Source of the DNA: Maribacter sp. 4G9
GTDB taxonomy: Bacteria > Bacteroidota > Bacteroidia > Flavobacteriales > Flavobacteriaceae
Assembly: GCF_002742265.1 (NCBI RefSeq)
Contig: NZ_MDGL01000156.1
Span: 104,589 to 168,588 of the forward strand
Reading direction: 5' to 3'
Length of the DNA: 64,000 nucleotides
Position 1 is the first letter of the stretch. The number at the start of each line of letters is the position of its first letter. Made by a program: the position numbers and the translations under genes. The notes beneath the pieces are model-generated. The model did not search any database. It was not told the origin of the DNA and saw nothing but the letters and a program-made list of their open reading frames with translations. This document shows positions 7,840 to 16,384 of the stretch, piece by piece.

Positions 7840-8946
7840 TTATAATGAATCTATGACCTTTGTCAAGCGTTGGGTAATCTCATCGATGCTTCCAATTCCA
7901 TTAACGCTATGAAATTTATGTTGCTCCTCATAGTAATCTTTTAAAGGTGCCGTCTTTGAACTGTATTCCTCAAACCTGTTCCTAATTTTGGATACATCTT
8001 GATCATCAGACCTACCGCTATTCTTCCCTCTTTCCAAAAGGCGCTCTATAAGGATATCATCGTTTGCTTCCAGCGCTATGGTGGCATCCACTTTCATATC
8101 CTTGGATTCCAAGAAGTTATCCAAGGCTTCCGCCTGTGCGGTTGTTCGAGGAAAACCGTCGAAAATAAATCCATCGGCATCCGGATTTTTATCCACTTCG
8201 TCCTCCAGCATTTTTATGGTTACCTCATCGGGCACCAATTCGCCTTTATCAATATAGGATTTTGCCAAGGTTCCCAATTCCGTACCGTTTTTAATATTAT
8301 ATCGGAACACATCTCCCGTAGAAATATGTTTCAGATTATACTTCTCCTTTAAAAATTGGGCTTGTGTGCCCTTGCCCGCCCCTGGTTTTCCAAACAGTAC
8401 AAGATTGATCATATATTTTTGGTTTAATTGGTATACTTCCCTAAGATTCCTTCCTAATTCCTTGTAATCCAGCCCATACCCTACTATAAATTTATCCGGA
8501 ATCTCAAGCCCTACATAATCGATGGCATATTCGCCATTATAGACTTCTGCTTTATAAAATAGGCTCGCAATCTTAAATTCCTTGACCTTGGTATTGCTGA
8601 ACAAATGCACCAGTTTTTGCAGTGTGCGTCCTGTATCGATGATATCCTCCAAAATAATGATACTGCGACCTTCAATATTGTCCGGCACATCCAACAAGGT
8701 TTCCACGATACCTGTAGAGGTAAGCCCTTGGTAGGAGCTTAATTTAACGAACGAGACTTCACATGAATGGGGATACTCCTTTAGAAAATCAGATACAAAC
8801 ATAAAGGCCCCGTTGAGAACCCCTACAAAAATGGGCGTATCGTCCTTGTAGTCCACGGCAATTTCCTGTGCCATTCGCTGAATGGCCCCCAGGATTTGCT
8901 TTTCACTAAGAAAAGGTTTGAAATATTTGTCGTGTAACCGTATCAA
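7840..8946 (-). CDS. adk: Fused hypoxanthine phosphoribosyltransferase-adenylate kinase
   Basis: 368 residues in two full-length enzymes. Residues 1-178 are a type I phosphoribosyltransferase with the PRPP loop LEDIIDTGRT (99-108). Residues 179-368 are a 190-residue adenylate kinase with P-loop GKPGAGKGT (186-194), the ISTGDVFR and DGFPRTTAQA motifs, and a short LID (no zinc Cys). The start is TTG at 8946: it gives the family N-terminus (M)IRLHDK, and a stop lies four codons upstream. Met179 (ATG at 8412) could also start a free Adk. HPRT makes IMP/GMP from bases plus PRPP; Adk interconverts AMP, ATP and ADP, so both serve purine salvage. Confidence 0.95.
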   Translation of the reverse strand: MIRLHDKYFKPFLSEKQILGAIQRMAQEIAVDYKDDTPIFVGVLNGAFMFVSDFLKEYPHSCEVSFVKLSSYQGLTSTGIVETLLDVPDNIEGRSIIILEDIIDTGRTLQKLVHLFSNTKVKEFKIASLFYKAEVYNGEYAIDYVGLEIPDKFIVGYGLDYKELGRNLREVYQLNQKYMINLVLFGKPGAGKGTQAQFLKEKYNLKHISTGDVFRYNIKNGTELGTLAKSYIDKGELVPDEVTIKMLEDEVDKNPDADGFIFDGFPRTTAQAEALDNFLESKDMKVDATIALEANDDILIERLLERGKNSGRSDDQDVSKIRNRFEEYSSKTAPLKDYYEEQHKFHSVNGIGSIDEITQRLTKVIDSL

Positions 8947-8968
8947 TTTAAAAAATTAGTAAGGTTGG

Positions 8969-8976
8969 CAAATATA
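8969..8976 (-). promoter_or_regulatory. -7 box of the hpt-adk gene
   Basis: Minus strand TATATTTG, an exact TAnnTTTG, 22 bp upstream of the TTG start. No clear -33 TTG was found at normal spacing. It lies in the 100-bp divergent region shared with purK. Confidence 0.45.
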
Positions 8977-9030
8977 GGGTTTTGAGGTGTGTTTTTGAAT
9001 ATCGGGGAATCAGATTCTAAGATTTAAGCG

Positions 9031-9038
9031 TATTTTTG
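9031..9038 (+). promoter_or_regulatory. -7 box of purK
   Basis: TATTTTTG, an exact TAnnTTTG, only 8 bp before the ATG at 9047. If used, the transcript would start at or within a few bases of the start codon, so it would be nearly leaderless. The -33 element is not clear. Confidence 0.4.
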
Positions 9039-9046
9039 CAGTGCGT

Positions 9047-10201
9047 ATGAACTATTTTTCTTCTGATTTTAAACTAGGAATCCTTGGAGGGGGCCAACTG
9101 GGCAAAATGATGCTCTATGAGACCCGAAAGTGGGATGTCTGGACCAAGGTTTTGGATGCCTCACCAGAGGCTCCCTGTAAAATTTCATGTGACCAATTTG
9201 TCCAAGGCGAATTGCTTGACTTTGAAACGGTCTATAATTTTGGCCAAGGCTTGGACGTCCTTACCATAGAAATCGAAAATGTAAACCTAGATGCTTTGGA
9301 GCGTTTGGAAAAGGAGGGTTTAAAAGTATTTCCTCAGCCCAGAGCGTTACGTATAATCCAAAATAAGGCCAAACAGAAGCTTTTTTATGTGGACCATGAT
9401 ATCCCCACTTCAGAATTTCAACGTTTTGCCTATTTGAGCGAAATTGAGGACAGCATCAACAATGGCGGATTGAAACTACCCTTTGTATGGAAAGTGGCTC
9501 AATTTGGCTATGATGGTCAAGGTGTAAAAGTGGTTAGGTCGCTTGCCGACCTTCAAGGCCTGCCCACAGGAGAGTGTATCGCTGAAACGATGATTCCCTT
9601 CAAAAACGAACTGGCGGTCATTGTTGCACGGAATTCAAAGGGCGAAACAAAGACCTACCCTGTCGTGGAAATGGAATTTCACCCCGAAGCCAACCAAGTG
9701 GAATACGTTATCTGCCCGGCAAGAATCGATGATAAAGTTGCGACCAAGGCAAGGGAACTTGCGTTACATGTTGCTGAAAAAATTGGCCTTACGGGTTTAT
9801 TGGCCGTGGAGATGTTCCAGACCCAAGACGATCAAATACTGGTCAACGAAGTAGCCCCAAGACCCCACAATAGCGGACATTACAGTATTGAAGCAAGCTT
9901 TACGAACCAATTTGAACAACACATTCGCTGCATCCTGAACTTACCTTTGGGCGCTACGGAAAGTAAAGTTGCAGGTATCATGGTGAATTTGGTAGGTGCC
10001 GAAGGCCATACCGGCGATGTGGTGTATGAAAACATGGAGGACATTTTAAAACTTGAGGGTGTTACGCCCCACATCTATGGAAAAAAACAGACGAGGCCTT
10101 TCCGAAAAATGGGCCATGTGACCATAGTGAACCCAGATATTGACCAAGCCAGAAAAACAGCGCAACAGGTAAAGGAAACAATTAAAGTAATCAGTAAATA
10201 A
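9047..10201 (+). CDS. purK: 5-(carboxyamino)imidazole ribonucleotide synthase
   Basis: 384 residues from ATG 9047. A GTG two codons earlier is in frame, but the family begins MNYFSSDFKLGILGGGQLG. It is an ATP-grasp enzyme: N-terminal GILGGGQLGKM, central ATP-grasp segment (FVWKVAQFGYDGQGV, then the VNEVAPRPHNSGH signature). It converts AIR, ATP and bicarbonate to N5-CAIR, the substrate of PurE. The purE ATG follows the stop by three bases, so both steps are made from one message. Confidence 0.97.
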   Translation: MNYFSSDFKLGILGGGQLGKMMLYETRKWDVWTKVLDASPEAPCKISCDQFVQGELLDFETVYNFGQGLDVLTIEIENVNLDALERLEKEGLKVFPQPRALRIIQNKAKQKLFYVDHDIPTSEFQRFAYLSEIEDSINNGGLKLPFVWKVAQFGYDGQGVKVVRSLADLQGLPTGECIAETMIPFKNELAVIVARNSKGETKTYPVVEMEFHPEANQVEYVICPARIDDKVATKARELALHVAEKIGLTGLLAVEMFQTQDDQILVNEVAPRPHNSGHYSIEASFTNQFEQHIRCILNLPLGATESKVAGIMVNLVGAEGHTGDVVYENMEDILKLEGVTPHIYGKKQTRPFRKMGHVTIVNPDIDQARKTAQQVKETIKVISK

Positions 10202-10204
10202 GTT

Positions 10205-10693
10205 ATGAGTAAAGTAGCCGTAGTAATGGGAAGTACCAGCGACCTTCCGGTAATGCAGGACGCCATAGATATACTAAATGGTTTTGATATTGAAGTGGAT
10301 GTGGATATCGTTTCCGCCCACAGAACTCCGGAAAAACTGTTCGACTTCAGTAAAAACGCCCACAAAAATGGCTACTCAGTGATAATTGCGGGCGCAGGTG
10401 GCGCAGCGCACTTACCGGGTATGGTCGCTTCCATGTCCCCTTTACCGGTCATAGGTGTGCCCGTAAAAAGCAGCAACTCAATAGATGGTTGGGATTCAAT
10501 ATTATCGATTCTTCAAATGCCGGGTGGCGTCCCCGTTGCCACGGTAGCCCTAAATGGTGCCAAAAATGCCGGAATCCTCGCAGCCCAGATTATAGGCAGT
10601 TCGGACAAATGCGTTCTGGACAAAATCATCCTGTATAAAGAAGGCCTGAAACAAAAGGTAATCGAGGGAGCCAAATCCGTGAATGGTAAATAG
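10205..10693 (+). CDS. purE: N5-carboxyaminoimidazole ribonucleotide mutase
   Basis: 162 residues, class I PurE size. MGSTSDLPVM binds the substrate phosphate, SAHRTPE carries the catalytic His, and AGGAAHLPGMVAS and GVPVKSSNSIDGWDS complete the octamer-type active site. It moves the carboxyl group of N5-CAIR to C4 (CAIR). It is co-transcribed with purK. Its stop codon is the first three bases of a TTGTTAG tandem repeat. Confidence 0.97.
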   Translation: MSKVAVVMGSTSDLPVMQDAIDILNGFDIEVDVDIVSAHRTPEKLFDFSKNAHKNGYSVIIAGAGGAAHLPGMVASMSPLPVIGVPVKSSNSIDGWDSILSILQMPGGVPVATVALNGAKNAGILAAQIIGSSDKCVLDKIILYKEGLKQKVIEGAKSVNGK

Positions 10694-10750
10694 TTGTTAG
10701 TTGTTAGTTGTTAGTTGTTAGTTGTTAGTTGTTAGTTGTTAGTTGTTAGT
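10691..10750. repeat. Heptanucleotide tandem repeat (TTGTTAG), eight copies
   Basis: Beginning in the purE stop codon (TAG, 10691-10693), the unit TTGTTAG runs eight times without a mismatch (10694-10749), plus one extra base. Because the unit is 7 bp it puts stop codons in all three frames every 21 bp. It lies 59 bp before the dcp ATG, where length changes would alter promoter or leader spacing. Perfect repeats of this size are prone to slippage. Confidence 0.95.
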
Positions 10751-10808
10751 AAAAAACAAACTTTCCGTCAGTGAAATCAAGAAAACTGAAAAAATAGTAA
10801 AACAAAGA

Positions 10809-12827
10809 ATGAATCCCTTATTAGAAACCTTCGATACCGCCCCTTTCTCAAAAATAAAAAACGAACATTTTAAACCGGCCTTTCTTCAAGCGATTGAGGA
10901 TGCACGGGCCGAAATACGTGCTATTACGAATAATCCGGAGAAGCCTACCTTTGAAAATACCATTGAGGCCCTGGAATTTGCCGGACAGCAATTGGATCGT
11001 ATTTCCAGTACTTTTTTTAATCTAAATTCTGCCGAAACCAACGATTCCATTCAGAAAATCGCACAAGAGGTATCACCCCTATTGTCTGAGTTCGGTAACG
11101 ACATCACCCTAAACGAAGCCTTGTTCAAAAGAATAAAGGATGTATATCAAAAAATGGATTCCTTGGACCTGGATGTGGAACAAAGGACCTTATTGGAGAA
11201 AAAATACAAAAATTTTAGTCGGAACGGCGCCAACCTTCCAGAGGAAAAGAAAAAAAGACTACGGCAGATCGATGCCGAGCTTTCCAAGCTTACACTGAAA
11301 TTTGGGGAAAATGTCCTGGCGGAAACCAACAAATATCAAATGTACCTCACGGATGAAAAGGATTTGGAAGGACTACCCGAAGGTGAAAAGGAAGCCGCGG
11401 CCCAGTTAGCACTGACAAAAGGAAAAGAGGGAGGTTGGATGATTACGCTGGATTACCCAAGCTATATCCCTTTTATGAAATATGCCAAAAATAGGGAGTT
11501 GCGAAAGGAGCTTTCCATTGCCTTTGGCAGTAAGGCCTTTCATGATGATGCACTTGACAACAAGGAATACGTTCTAAAGATAGCATCTTTACGATTTGAA
11601 AGGGCTCAAGTCTTGGGATATAAGACCCATGCCCATTTTGTCCTCGAGGAACGAATGGCAGAAAGTCCTGAAAAGGTGCACGATTTTCTAAGGGAAATTT
11701 TGGAAAAGGCCAAACCCGCTGCGGAAAGGGAGTTTCAACAGTTGGCGAATTTCGCCAAAAATCTTGATGGTATAGCCGTTTTGGAAAAATGGGACGGCAG
11801 TTATTATTCCGAAAAACTGAAGCAAAAGTTGTTCGATTTGGACGACGAAAAGCTAAAGCCCTATTTCAAACTGGAGAATGTCATTGACGGTGTTTTTAAG
11901 GTTGCAGAAAAGTTGTTCGACCTCAATTTTGAAGAGGTATTCGATATCGACAAATACCATGACGATGTAAAAACGTACAAGGTGTACGATGGGGACGGAA
12001 ACTTCATTTCCCTTTTCTATGCCGATTTCCACCCACGACCCGGAAAACGTGGTGGCGCTTGGATGACCTCCTATAAATCCCAATGGAAAAAGAATGGTGA
12101 AAATGTGCGTCCGCATATAAGTAATGTGTGCAACTTTACACCTTCCACCAAAAGCAAACCTTCCCTATTAACGTTCAATGAGGTGACGACCTTGTTCCAT
12201 GAATTCGGACATGGTCTGCACGGGATGTTGGCGGACACCAAATACCCTAGCCTTTCAGGAACCTCCGTCTACTGGGACTTTGTGGAACTGCCTAGTCAGG
12301 TAATGGAAAATTGGTGCTATGAAAAAGAAGCTTTGGAGTTATTTGCAAAACATTACGAAACCGGGGAGGTAATTCCCATGGAACTGATTACCAAAATAAA
12401 GGAATCCGCAACCTTTCAGGAGGGTATGCAGACCTTGAGACAACTAAGTTTCGGTATGTTGGATATGTCCTGGCATGGAGTAGACCCTAGCAATATCACC
12501 GATGTAAAAAAACACGAGGACGAGGCTTTTGAAGGCACAAAACTATATCCAGATACGCCCGAGACCTGCATGAGCACATCGTTCTCCCACATCTTTCAAG
12601 GCGGATATTCCTCTGGTTACTACAGTTACAAATGGGCCGAGGTCCTCGATGCCGATGCGTTTGCCTACTTTAAGGAACAAGGAATTTTCAATAAAGAAGT
12701 GGCCAATAAATTTAGGGAGCATGTCCTATCAAAGGGCGGAACGGAAAACCCTATGGTCCTCTATAAGCGTTTCCGGGGAGCGGAGCCCAAAGTTGAGGCC
12801 CTTCTGGAGAGGGCCGGATTACTATAA
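10809..12827 (+). CDS. dcp: M3-family zinc metallopeptidase (peptidyl-dipeptidase Dcp / oligopeptidase A)
   Basis: 672 residues from ATG 10809 (MNPLLETFDTAPF). An in-frame TTG at 10743 lies in the tandem repeat and would add 22 residues foreign to the family, so it was not chosen. The zinc site HEFGHGLHG has His464 and His468 as ligands; the third ligand Glu lies ~25 residues on in FVELPSQVMENW. No signal peptide, so cytosolic. It cleaves short peptides, Dcp removing C-terminal dipeptides; sequence alone does not separate Dcp from OpdA with certainty. Confidence 0.92.
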   Translation: MNPLLETFDTAPFSKIKNEHFKPAFLQAIEDARAEIRAITNNPEKPTFENTIEALEFAGQQLDRISSTFFNLNSAETNDSIQKIAQEVSPLLSEFGNDITLNEALFKRIKDVYQKMDSLDLDVEQRTLLEKKYKNFSRNGANLPEEKKKRLRQIDAELSKLTLKFGENVLAETNKYQMYLTDEKDLEGLPEGEKEAAAQLALTKGKEGGWMITLDYPSYIPFMKYAKNRELRKELSIAFGSKAFHDDALDNKEYVLKIASLRFERAQVLGYKTHAHFVLEERMAESPEKVHDFLREILEKAKPAAEREFQQLANFAKNLDGIAVLEKWDGSYYSEKLKQKLFDLDDEKLKPYFKLENVIDGVFKVAEKLFDLNFEEVFDIDKYHDDVKTYKVYDGDGNFISLFYADFHPRPGKRGGAWMTSYKSQWKKNGENVRPHISNVCNFTPSTKSKPSLLTFNEVTTLFHEFGHGLHGMLADTKYPSLSGTSVYWDFVELPSQVMENWCYEKEALELFAKHYETGEVIPMELITKIKESATFQEGMQTLRQLSFGMLDMSWHGVDPSNITDVKKHEDEAFEGTKLYPDTPETCMSTSFSHIFQGGYSSGYYSYKWAEVLDADAFAYFKEQGIFNKEVANKFREHVLSKGGTENPMVLYKRFRGAEPKVEALLERAGLL

Positions 12828-12967
12828 ATATATTTTGGAAGATCAGGCCCTAACAATTTTCAAAAGCAACAATACACAACATTTTTAAAACGGTTGACCA
12901 CATAAAATTTTATGTACGGGAAGATGAGACTACTTTGTGGGCTTAAACCGCAAACCATTGGTCACAG

Positions 12968-13972
12968 ATGAAAAAAATCAGCTTTGTTATTTCCATTTTA
13001 CTTTTAGCTTCATGTAGCAAGGATTCCTCTACCACACCAGAAGAAAACGGCAACAGTTTGCCATCAATCACTTTAAAATCCTTTAGCGTTGAAGAACATG
13101 CTCCTGCCGGAACTTCCATAGGATCCGTATCGTCAACGGACGCGGATGGCGATACGCTAACCTTTACCATGGAATCCCAAAATGGCCTGGACATTAACGA
13201 GGTAACCGGCGAAATTACCATTGGGGCCGGGATGGTATTGGACTTTGAAGAAATTCAAAGCCTTCCGTTCACCGTATCAGTATTCGATGGAAAATCTATT
13301 GTTGAGCAGTCATTTGATCTCACCATAAACAATATTGACGAGTATGCACTGCTTACCGCCGCAGAAAAGGAATTCATTGACTATTTTCAATATTTGACCC
13401 TTTGGAAGGCCCCTACCCATGGAACACCTTTGGAATTTTCAAGCCGATGGACCGAACCTATCAAACTCTATCTGGACGGAAATTTCAACAATGAATTTAG
13501 GTCCAATGTGGTAGTAGCCTTAGGAGAATACAATGAAATATTCCAAAATAGTGATTTTAGCGTATCCTTGGTCGAAACCTTGGAGGAGTCCAATGCACAT
13601 CTGTTCTTTGGACAAACGTCTGATGTTGAGACAGTTTGGCCCGATATGTTCGAAATCATAAATGGGGGAACCTATTCCGGATATGCAATGACATCCAACA
13701 ATGCATCGGTCCTTAGCAATGCCAGATTGTGGATATCCAACCCCGCAACGGTCCTGTTCAAGCACGAGTTAGGACACGTTCTCGGCTTTGGACATTCCGA
13801 TAAATGTGAGGCTGAAAAAAGCTTTTTATGTTCCAGCATCGCCTTGGATAACGACTTTTTGGAGGATGAAAAGGACATCATGGGATTTGCGTACGACAAT
13901 GAATTCCCTGCTGGTTTAGCCGCAGAAGATATCCAGCTATACGTGGCCAATTTAATCTACCTATCAAAATAG
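12968..13972 (+). CDS. Lipoprotein with cadherin-like domain and HExxHxxGxxH metalloprotease motif
   Basis: 334 residues. SPII signal with lipobox LASC (Cys16) and a Ser/Thr-rich linker. A cadherin-like repeat spans about 35-120 (DADGDTLTF, ITIGAGMVLDFE, FTVSVFDG). A C-terminal domain has HELGHVLGFGH (266-276), the metzincin zinc motif. Cys residues follow it (KCEAEKSFLCSS). It is predicted to be surface or periplasmic. No metzincin Met-turn was assigned, so activity is inferred from the zinc motif only. Two similar-strand genes flank it at over 140 bp, so it is probably transcribed alone. A 16-bp palindrome (12900-12915) lies upstream. Confidence 0.8.
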   Translation: MKKISFVISILLLASCSKDSSTTPEENGNSLPSITLKSFSVEEHAPAGTSIGSVSSTDADGDTLTFTMESQNGLDINEVTGEITIGAGMVLDFEEIQSLPFTVSVFDGKSIVEQSFDLTINNIDEYALLTAAEKEFIDYFQYLTLWKAPTHGTPLEFSSRWTEPIKLYLDGNFNNEFRSNVVVALGEYNEIFQNSDFSVSLVETLEESNAHLFFGQTSDVETVWPDMFEIINGGTYSGYAMTSNNASVLSNARLWISNPATVLFKHELGHVLGFGHSDKCEAEKSFLCSSIALDNDFLEDEKDIMGFAYDNEFPAGLAAEDIQLYVANLIYLSK

Positions 13973-14116
13973 GAATGCATCTCATTTAGACATTGACAAT
14001 CCTTTGTCCAAAAGTCATTGGCTACCCTTGGAAGCTATTGGATAAATGGCTTTGAAGTGACCAGGATTTAAAAACACCAAGTATTGGGATTTTGATATCT
14101 CCCCCACAACCCCATT

Positions 14117-14479
14117 TTATTTTTTTTGTTTGTAAGCATCATACCCACCTTCAAGGTTGACTACATTTTTATACCCCAAGGATTGTAATTTTTGTTGCGC
14201 CTTGGCACTCCTGCCACCAACCTTACAATACACATAAATGATTTCATCCTTGTCGATTCCCTCCACCTGTTGGGCAAAATCAGTATCGAACCAATTAATG
14301 TTCAAAGAGTTGTCAAGATGGCCTTGGGCATATTCCTCTGGAGTGCGTACATCCAACAAGACTACATTTTTTAACTCATCCGCAGATACACTGGTAATGG
14401 GCCTTGAGGTAGGTGTCTGTGTTTGGGCACAGGATAGGTTCAAAAGCAGGGAAAGGAGTAAAATCATTGGATACTTCAT
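14117..14479 (-). CDS. Rhodanese-like lipoprotein
   Basis: 120 residues: lipobox LNLSC (Cys17) then a single rhodanese domain with the LLDVRTPEEYAQGHL opening and the active-site loop CKVGGRSA (Cys85). Single-domain rhodaneses carry persulfide on this Cys. Exported versions are common in Bacteroidetes and their acceptor is not known. Monocistronic. Confidence 0.9.
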   Translation of the reverse strand: MKYPMILLLSLLLNLSCAQTQTPTSRPITSVSADELKNVVLLDVRTPEEYAQGHLDNSLNINWFDTDFAQQVEGIDKDEIIYVYCKVGGRSAKAQQKLQSLGYKNVVNLEGGYDAYKQKK

Positions 14480-14652
14480 GACGTTTTATTTTTTAATGAA
14501 CTGGCAACAGACCCTAAAAATTACTTATAAATACGGATTTGTAAGCTAAGATGCCTTGCACCAAAAATACATTAATTTCCATTTTAAGTAAAATATATAC
14601 TGGATATAAGCCGTAATGGAAAATTCTATTACTTTTACAACAACGATGAACA

Positions 14653-15213
14653 ATGGCAGAAAATCAACTACATCCTAATTCCTGGGTAGACCAGTATGCC
14701 GATTACCTATTCAACTACGCCATAGGCAAGGTAAGTGATGTAGAAATCGCCAAAGATTTGGTTTCGGAGACCTTTTTGGCAGGTTTAAAATCGGCCAAGA
14801 ACTACAAAGGCGAAGCAGCTGAACGTACTTGGTTGATAGCGATCCTCAAACGTAAGGTCATAGACTACTATCGTAAATCCAACTCCAAAAAGGGAAAGGC
14901 GGAGGTCCGCATGAATTTTAGCTACCATGATGAAAACGAAGGGGATTGGCTAGAAGAAAAAGTGGCGGACCCCAATGGTAATTTGGGAAGCGAAACCATA
15001 GAAAACGAAGAACTGGGCCTTGCCCTACAGCTTTGTATCGACAGGCTTCCCCAAAAACAATCACAGGTATTTACCATGAAGACCATTCAAGGCATTCCTA
15101 CGGAAGAAATTTGTAATGAATTGGGAATTAACCCGTCTAATCTGTGGGTAATGATTCATAGAGCCAGAACGGCCTTAATGGAATGTTTAAATCAAAAATG
15201 GTTCAACGCATGA
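14653..15213 (+). CDS. ECF-type RNA polymerase sigma factor
   Basis: 186 residues. Sigma2 region about 10-80 (DQYADYLFNYAI, the KDLVSETFLAGL core helix, ERTWLIAILKRKVIDYYRK for -10 recognition) and Sigma4 about 125-180 (LPQKQSQVFTMKTIQG, then TEEICNELGINPSNLWVMIHRAR helix-turn-helix). The TGA overlaps the ATG of the next, Cys-rich gene (ATGA), fitting a sigma/regulator pair. Confidence 0.93.
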   Translation: MAENQLHPNSWVDQYADYLFNYAIGKVSDVEIAKDLVSETFLAGLKSAKNYKGEAAERTWLIAILKRKVIDYYRKSNSKKGKAEVRMNFSYHDENEGDWLEEKVADPNGNLGSETIENEELGLALQLCIDRLPQKQSQVFTMKTIQGIPTEEICNELGINPSNLWVMIHRARTALMECLNQKWFNA

Positions 15214-15437
15214 TCTCTTGTGAAAAAGCGGCGGATATTTGTACAAAGGCTCAATACAATGAGGCTACCTTTGTGGAACGGCTTAAATTAAAATTCCATC
15301 TTATCTATTGTAAGGTATGTGCTGCTTACGCGAAGCAGAATACAAAACTTACCTCCCTTTGCAGCAAGGCAAATCTTCATTCCTTTTCAAAAATGGAAAA
15401 GGAGAAAATGAAGGAGCGTATCAGGAGGCATGCCTAA
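15210..15437 (+). CDS. 75-residue Cys-rich protein, candidate anti-sigma factor
   Basis: Starts at ATG 15210, which overlaps the sigma-factor TGA by four bases. An earlier in-frame ATG (15183) would overlap 31 bases. The product MISCEKAADICTK... contains HLIYCKVC around residues 29-37, plus a further Cys, a pattern like the zf-HC2/ZAS anti-sigma zinc site. It ends in a basic helix (EKMKERIRRHA) and has no membrane segment. I recall close relatives being mislabelled glycine dehydrogenase because gcvP lies nearby; it shows no such domain. The 3' end overlaps the convergent UbiA-like gene by four bases. Confidence 0.75.
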   Translation: MISCEKAADICTKAQYNEATFVERLKLKFHLIYCKVCAAYAKQNTKLTSLCSKANLHSFSKMEKEKMKERIRRHA

Positions 15438-16258
15438 AACAATTCGAGACACAGAGCGAGAACAATATACCAGGCTATCGGGATAGCTTCCACCCAAAAA
15501 GAAGCGAAATATTTACCCTGCTTTTTACCAAATGAAAACATCATTATTGTAAGACCTAGGAAAAGTAGGGTCTTTACAAGGAGTTCAGCTTCCTGTAAAT
15601 CATCCTTCATAAACGTTGCCGTATAAAAAAGGAACACAAATATTGCCCCTATAATTTTTGTCCAAAGTACCCCAAACCGCTGTGGAAGAGTCCTGAGATC
15701 AGGATCATCATACGCGAGGTCCCTTATCTCAAAGGGAACCAACAAAGCTAGGACGAAAAAAAATCGTTGAATGGTTTCCACCCAAATATCCCAAGAAATG
15801 GATTTGAATGAACCCAATGCCGGAAGCACGACCGTTGCCCCGGCCCAGACCATGGCTACCATAAAAATTTTTAGTCCTCCTAAATTCCGAAGGTTTTTAG
15901 CATTTGGCAAGACGGGTATTGCATAGAGCCCTGTTATAAAAATCAGGATAAGGATTCCCAACCAAATATCACTATTAAGGAAATAAGCATGATAACTCCC
16001 AATGAGAGCGGCTAAAAAACTAATTATCTGAATATTCTTTTGATATGGGGACGCCACTATTATATACTTTTTGGCTTCCACCCCGTATTTTATAAAGTTG
16101 TAACAAGCTATGGTGCCAAAAAAAAGAAACCAGGCCAAATGTTCGTCCTTTTGAAAATCGAAAGTTTTGATGGTAACATGGGTCAATGCAAATACACTCC
16201 ACGAAACATGGATGCTTGCATTGATATAGAAATCAAAAAGGCGCTGAAGTTTCCCCAT
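15434..16258 (-). CDS. UbiA-like prenyltransferase-family membrane protein
   Basis: 274 residues, about eight hydrophobic helices. It resembles the UbiA superfamily in layout and in a second-motif-like segment EIRDLAYDDPDLRTLPQRFG (about 194-213). The first Asp-rich motif (NDxxDxxxD) is replaced by YNFIKYGVEAKKY, so Mg-diphosphate chemistry is doubtful. A structural or altered-substrate relative is possible. Transcribed alone, convergent with the sigma-factor pair. Confidence 0.7.
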   Translation of the reverse strand: MGKLQRLFDFYINASIHVSWSVFALTHVTIKTFDFQKDEHLAWFLFFGTIACYNFIKYGVEAKKYIIVASPYQKNIQIISFLAALIGSYHAYFLNSDIWLGILILIFITGLYAIPVLPNAKNLRNLGGLKIFMVAMVWAGATVVLPALGSFKSISWDIWVETIQRFFFVLALLVPFEIRDLAYDDPDLRTLPQRFGVLWTKIIGAIFVFLFYTATFMKDDLQEAELLVKTLLFLGLTIMMFSFGKKQGKYFASFWVEAIPIAWYIVLALCLELF

Positions 16259-16355
16259 AAAACAAATGTACCCAAACTGTTTATAACCCCGGTTTTCGGT
16301 TAAAAACTTTCCTAAGGAAGCCGGTACACAACTGTTTTTTGATATAATTAATCCC

Positions 16356-16363
16356 TAATTTTG
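16356..16363 (+). promoter_or_regulatory. -7 box of gcvP
   Basis: TAATTTTG, an exact TAnnTTTG, 21 bp before the gcvP ATG. A TTTG 14 bp upstream is too close for a standard -33; a CTG at 21 bp is a weaker alternative. Confidence 0.45.
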
Positions 16364-16384
16364 CACGACTAATTTTTTCAAATC

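Noticed and set aside
10691..10750. CRISPR-like repeat
   Set aside because: The unit is 7 bp with no spacers; it is a simple tandem repeat.
10743..10808. TTG start for dcp inside the tandem repeat
   Set aside because: It would add 22 residues foreign to the M3 family; ATG 10809 gives the family N-terminus.
15474..15487. REP-like element GCTATC-GG-GATAGC
   Set aside because: It is within the coding sequence of the UbiA-like gene and encodes an ordinary stretch; only the copy-like dyad at 48092 is intergenic.
16259..16384. Glycine riboswitch before gcvP
   Set aside because: The leader is too short and no paired aptamer structure was seen; only a -7 box is supported.
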